Source: Ashinkailepas kermadecensis
Lineage: Eukaryota > Arthropoda > Thecostraca > Neolepadidae
NCBI GenBank assembly: GCA_034440615.1
Contig: JAOTOM010002240.1
Location: 31,833-95,832, forward strand
Direction of reading: 5' to 3'
DNA: 64,000 bases
Below are positions 63,460 through 64,000 of the stretch, piece by piece. A program made the position numbers and the translations under genes. The notes under the pieces were generated by a model. That model worked only from the letters and a program-made list of their open reading frames with translations. It had not been told where the DNA came from and ran no database searches. Each line of letters begins with the position of its first letter. The stretch's first letter is position 1.

Positions 63460-64000
63460 GTTATGATAATTTTGAGTGCTGGATTCGAATTCTGGACCTA
63501 AATTTACGTCTAGAACTTTAAAACCTGGAATTTCGGACACTTTCCAAATTTGACCTTCTGTGACCTCTGAACTTTGACCTCTCGTGACCCCGACCTTGAG
63601 AAGAAATGCCACATTAAATAATATCACAAGCTGCGTAGTAGCCATATCGTTAATATGTTCCAATTTTGTCGATTTCTTCTGTAACCGTCGCAAGATAAAC
63701 CCCGGAAAGTTACGAAAATAGCGATTTTTGGCCAAATTGAGGTCAATGACCTGACCTGGAGCGAGAACCCGTGACCTTAGGTCATAATATTTGGTGTCGA
63801 TGGATTCATCTCACTGCGTGCAACATGATATAACTTGTTTCATGGTTCTATCTTAATTAGGAAGGAAATGAGAACAAATTTAGCCTATTTTGGGGGAAAT
63901 TTTGGATTTTAAAGTGCGATTTTGCGCAGCAAAAATTTGAAATTAAAAATTTAAAAAATATGTTTCATGTTCCTTATGACCAAAGGCAAAAACCTCCACT
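63460..64000 (-). repeat. Right terminal inverted repeat
   Basis: It is the inverted copy of 59704-60240, starting inward at GAGTGCTGGATTCGAATTC and running to the window end. It holds TGACCT half-sites at 63551, 63561, 63575 and (TGAACT) 63568, plus TGACCTTAGGTCA at 63772-63784, mirroring the left copy. Confidence 0.95.
63551..63590. promoter_or_regulatory. AGGTCA half-site cluster in right inverted repeat
   Basis: On the minus strand the half-sites occur with spacings of 4, 1, 1 and 4, one more than in the left arm. It is a mirror of 60115-60144. Pattern evidence only. Confidence 0.3.

Larger units (their letters stand above)
59704..64000 (+). mobile_element. DDE-type DNA transposon with ~540 bp terminal inverted repeats
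   Basis: Two long inverted repeats (59704-60240 and 63460-64000) enclose a plus-strand transposase remnant. The outermost bases pair as AGTGGG (59704) with TCCACT (63995-64000), so the window ends at or just inside the right terminus; the true end and target-site duplication cannot be checked. The element is at least 4.3 kb. The transposase has the D..D..C-x2-H..E layout seen in hAT-like and related eukaryotic superfamilies, but the superfamily is not certain. The coding region is damaged, so this copy is inactive. Confidence 0.88.

Overview
This window looks like repeat-dominated, intergenic animal DNA, and I could not identify any intact host protein-coding gene in it. An arthropod is the best guess. 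The reasons are degenerate TTAGG-type tracts near 32.0 kb and CCTAA-type tracts near 57.8 and 57.9 kb, plus a mobile-element set (APE LINEs, an RNase H LINE, a Penelope-like element, tRNA-derived SINEs, a large DDE transposon) that is common in arthropod genomes. The species cannot be settled from the sequence. Almost every long open frame is either a broken transposon protein or the by-product of a tandem repeat.

Layout. 0.8-6.3 kb: two arrays of one ~31-32 bp minisatellite flank an old ~475 bp dispersed repeat, which is split by a 3.8 kb APE-type LINE (copy 1); a tRNA-derived SINE with a clear 14 bp target-site duplication follows. 7.8-11.7 kb: three minisatellites; the last (64 bp unit) grows directly out of a decayed LINE reverse-transcriptase frame. 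14.1-15.7 kb: a minus-strand Penelope-like fragment (RT plus GIY-YIG endonuclease). 15.8-19.6 kb: LINE copy 2, a close relative of copy 1. 20.2-24.8 kb: seven further tandem or simple arrays and a CpG-rich stretch. 24.8-25.9 kb: the RNase H and zinc-knuckle end of another LINE on the minus strand, with its 3' tail. 26.4-43.8 kb: AT and GT/GC microsatellites, old degenerate minisatellites, two more near-identical SINEs, and arrays with units of 43, 70, 81 and 34 bp. 43.8-48.3 kb: a 4.5 kb satellite with internal higher-order duplications and a decayed right edge. 49-59.5 kb: mostly featureless AT-rich DNA with microsatellites, a foldback repeat, and at 56.3-56.8 kb an uninterrupted inverted paralogue of the repeat that LINE copy 1 split. 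59.7-64.0 kb: a DDE-type DNA transposon with ~540 bp terminal inverted repeats and a decayed, intron-containing transposase; the window stops at or inside its right end.

How the parts relate. The SINE carries a tRNA-Val(CAC)-like pol III head and a 3' tail resembling the 3' end of the RNase H LINE, which suggests a LINE/SINE partnership. The two APE LINEs each carry the same GT-rich microsatellite in their 3' UTR. The big transposon carries clustered AGGTCA half-sites in both inverted repeats. About nineteen distinct minisatellite families in 64 kb is the most striking global property.
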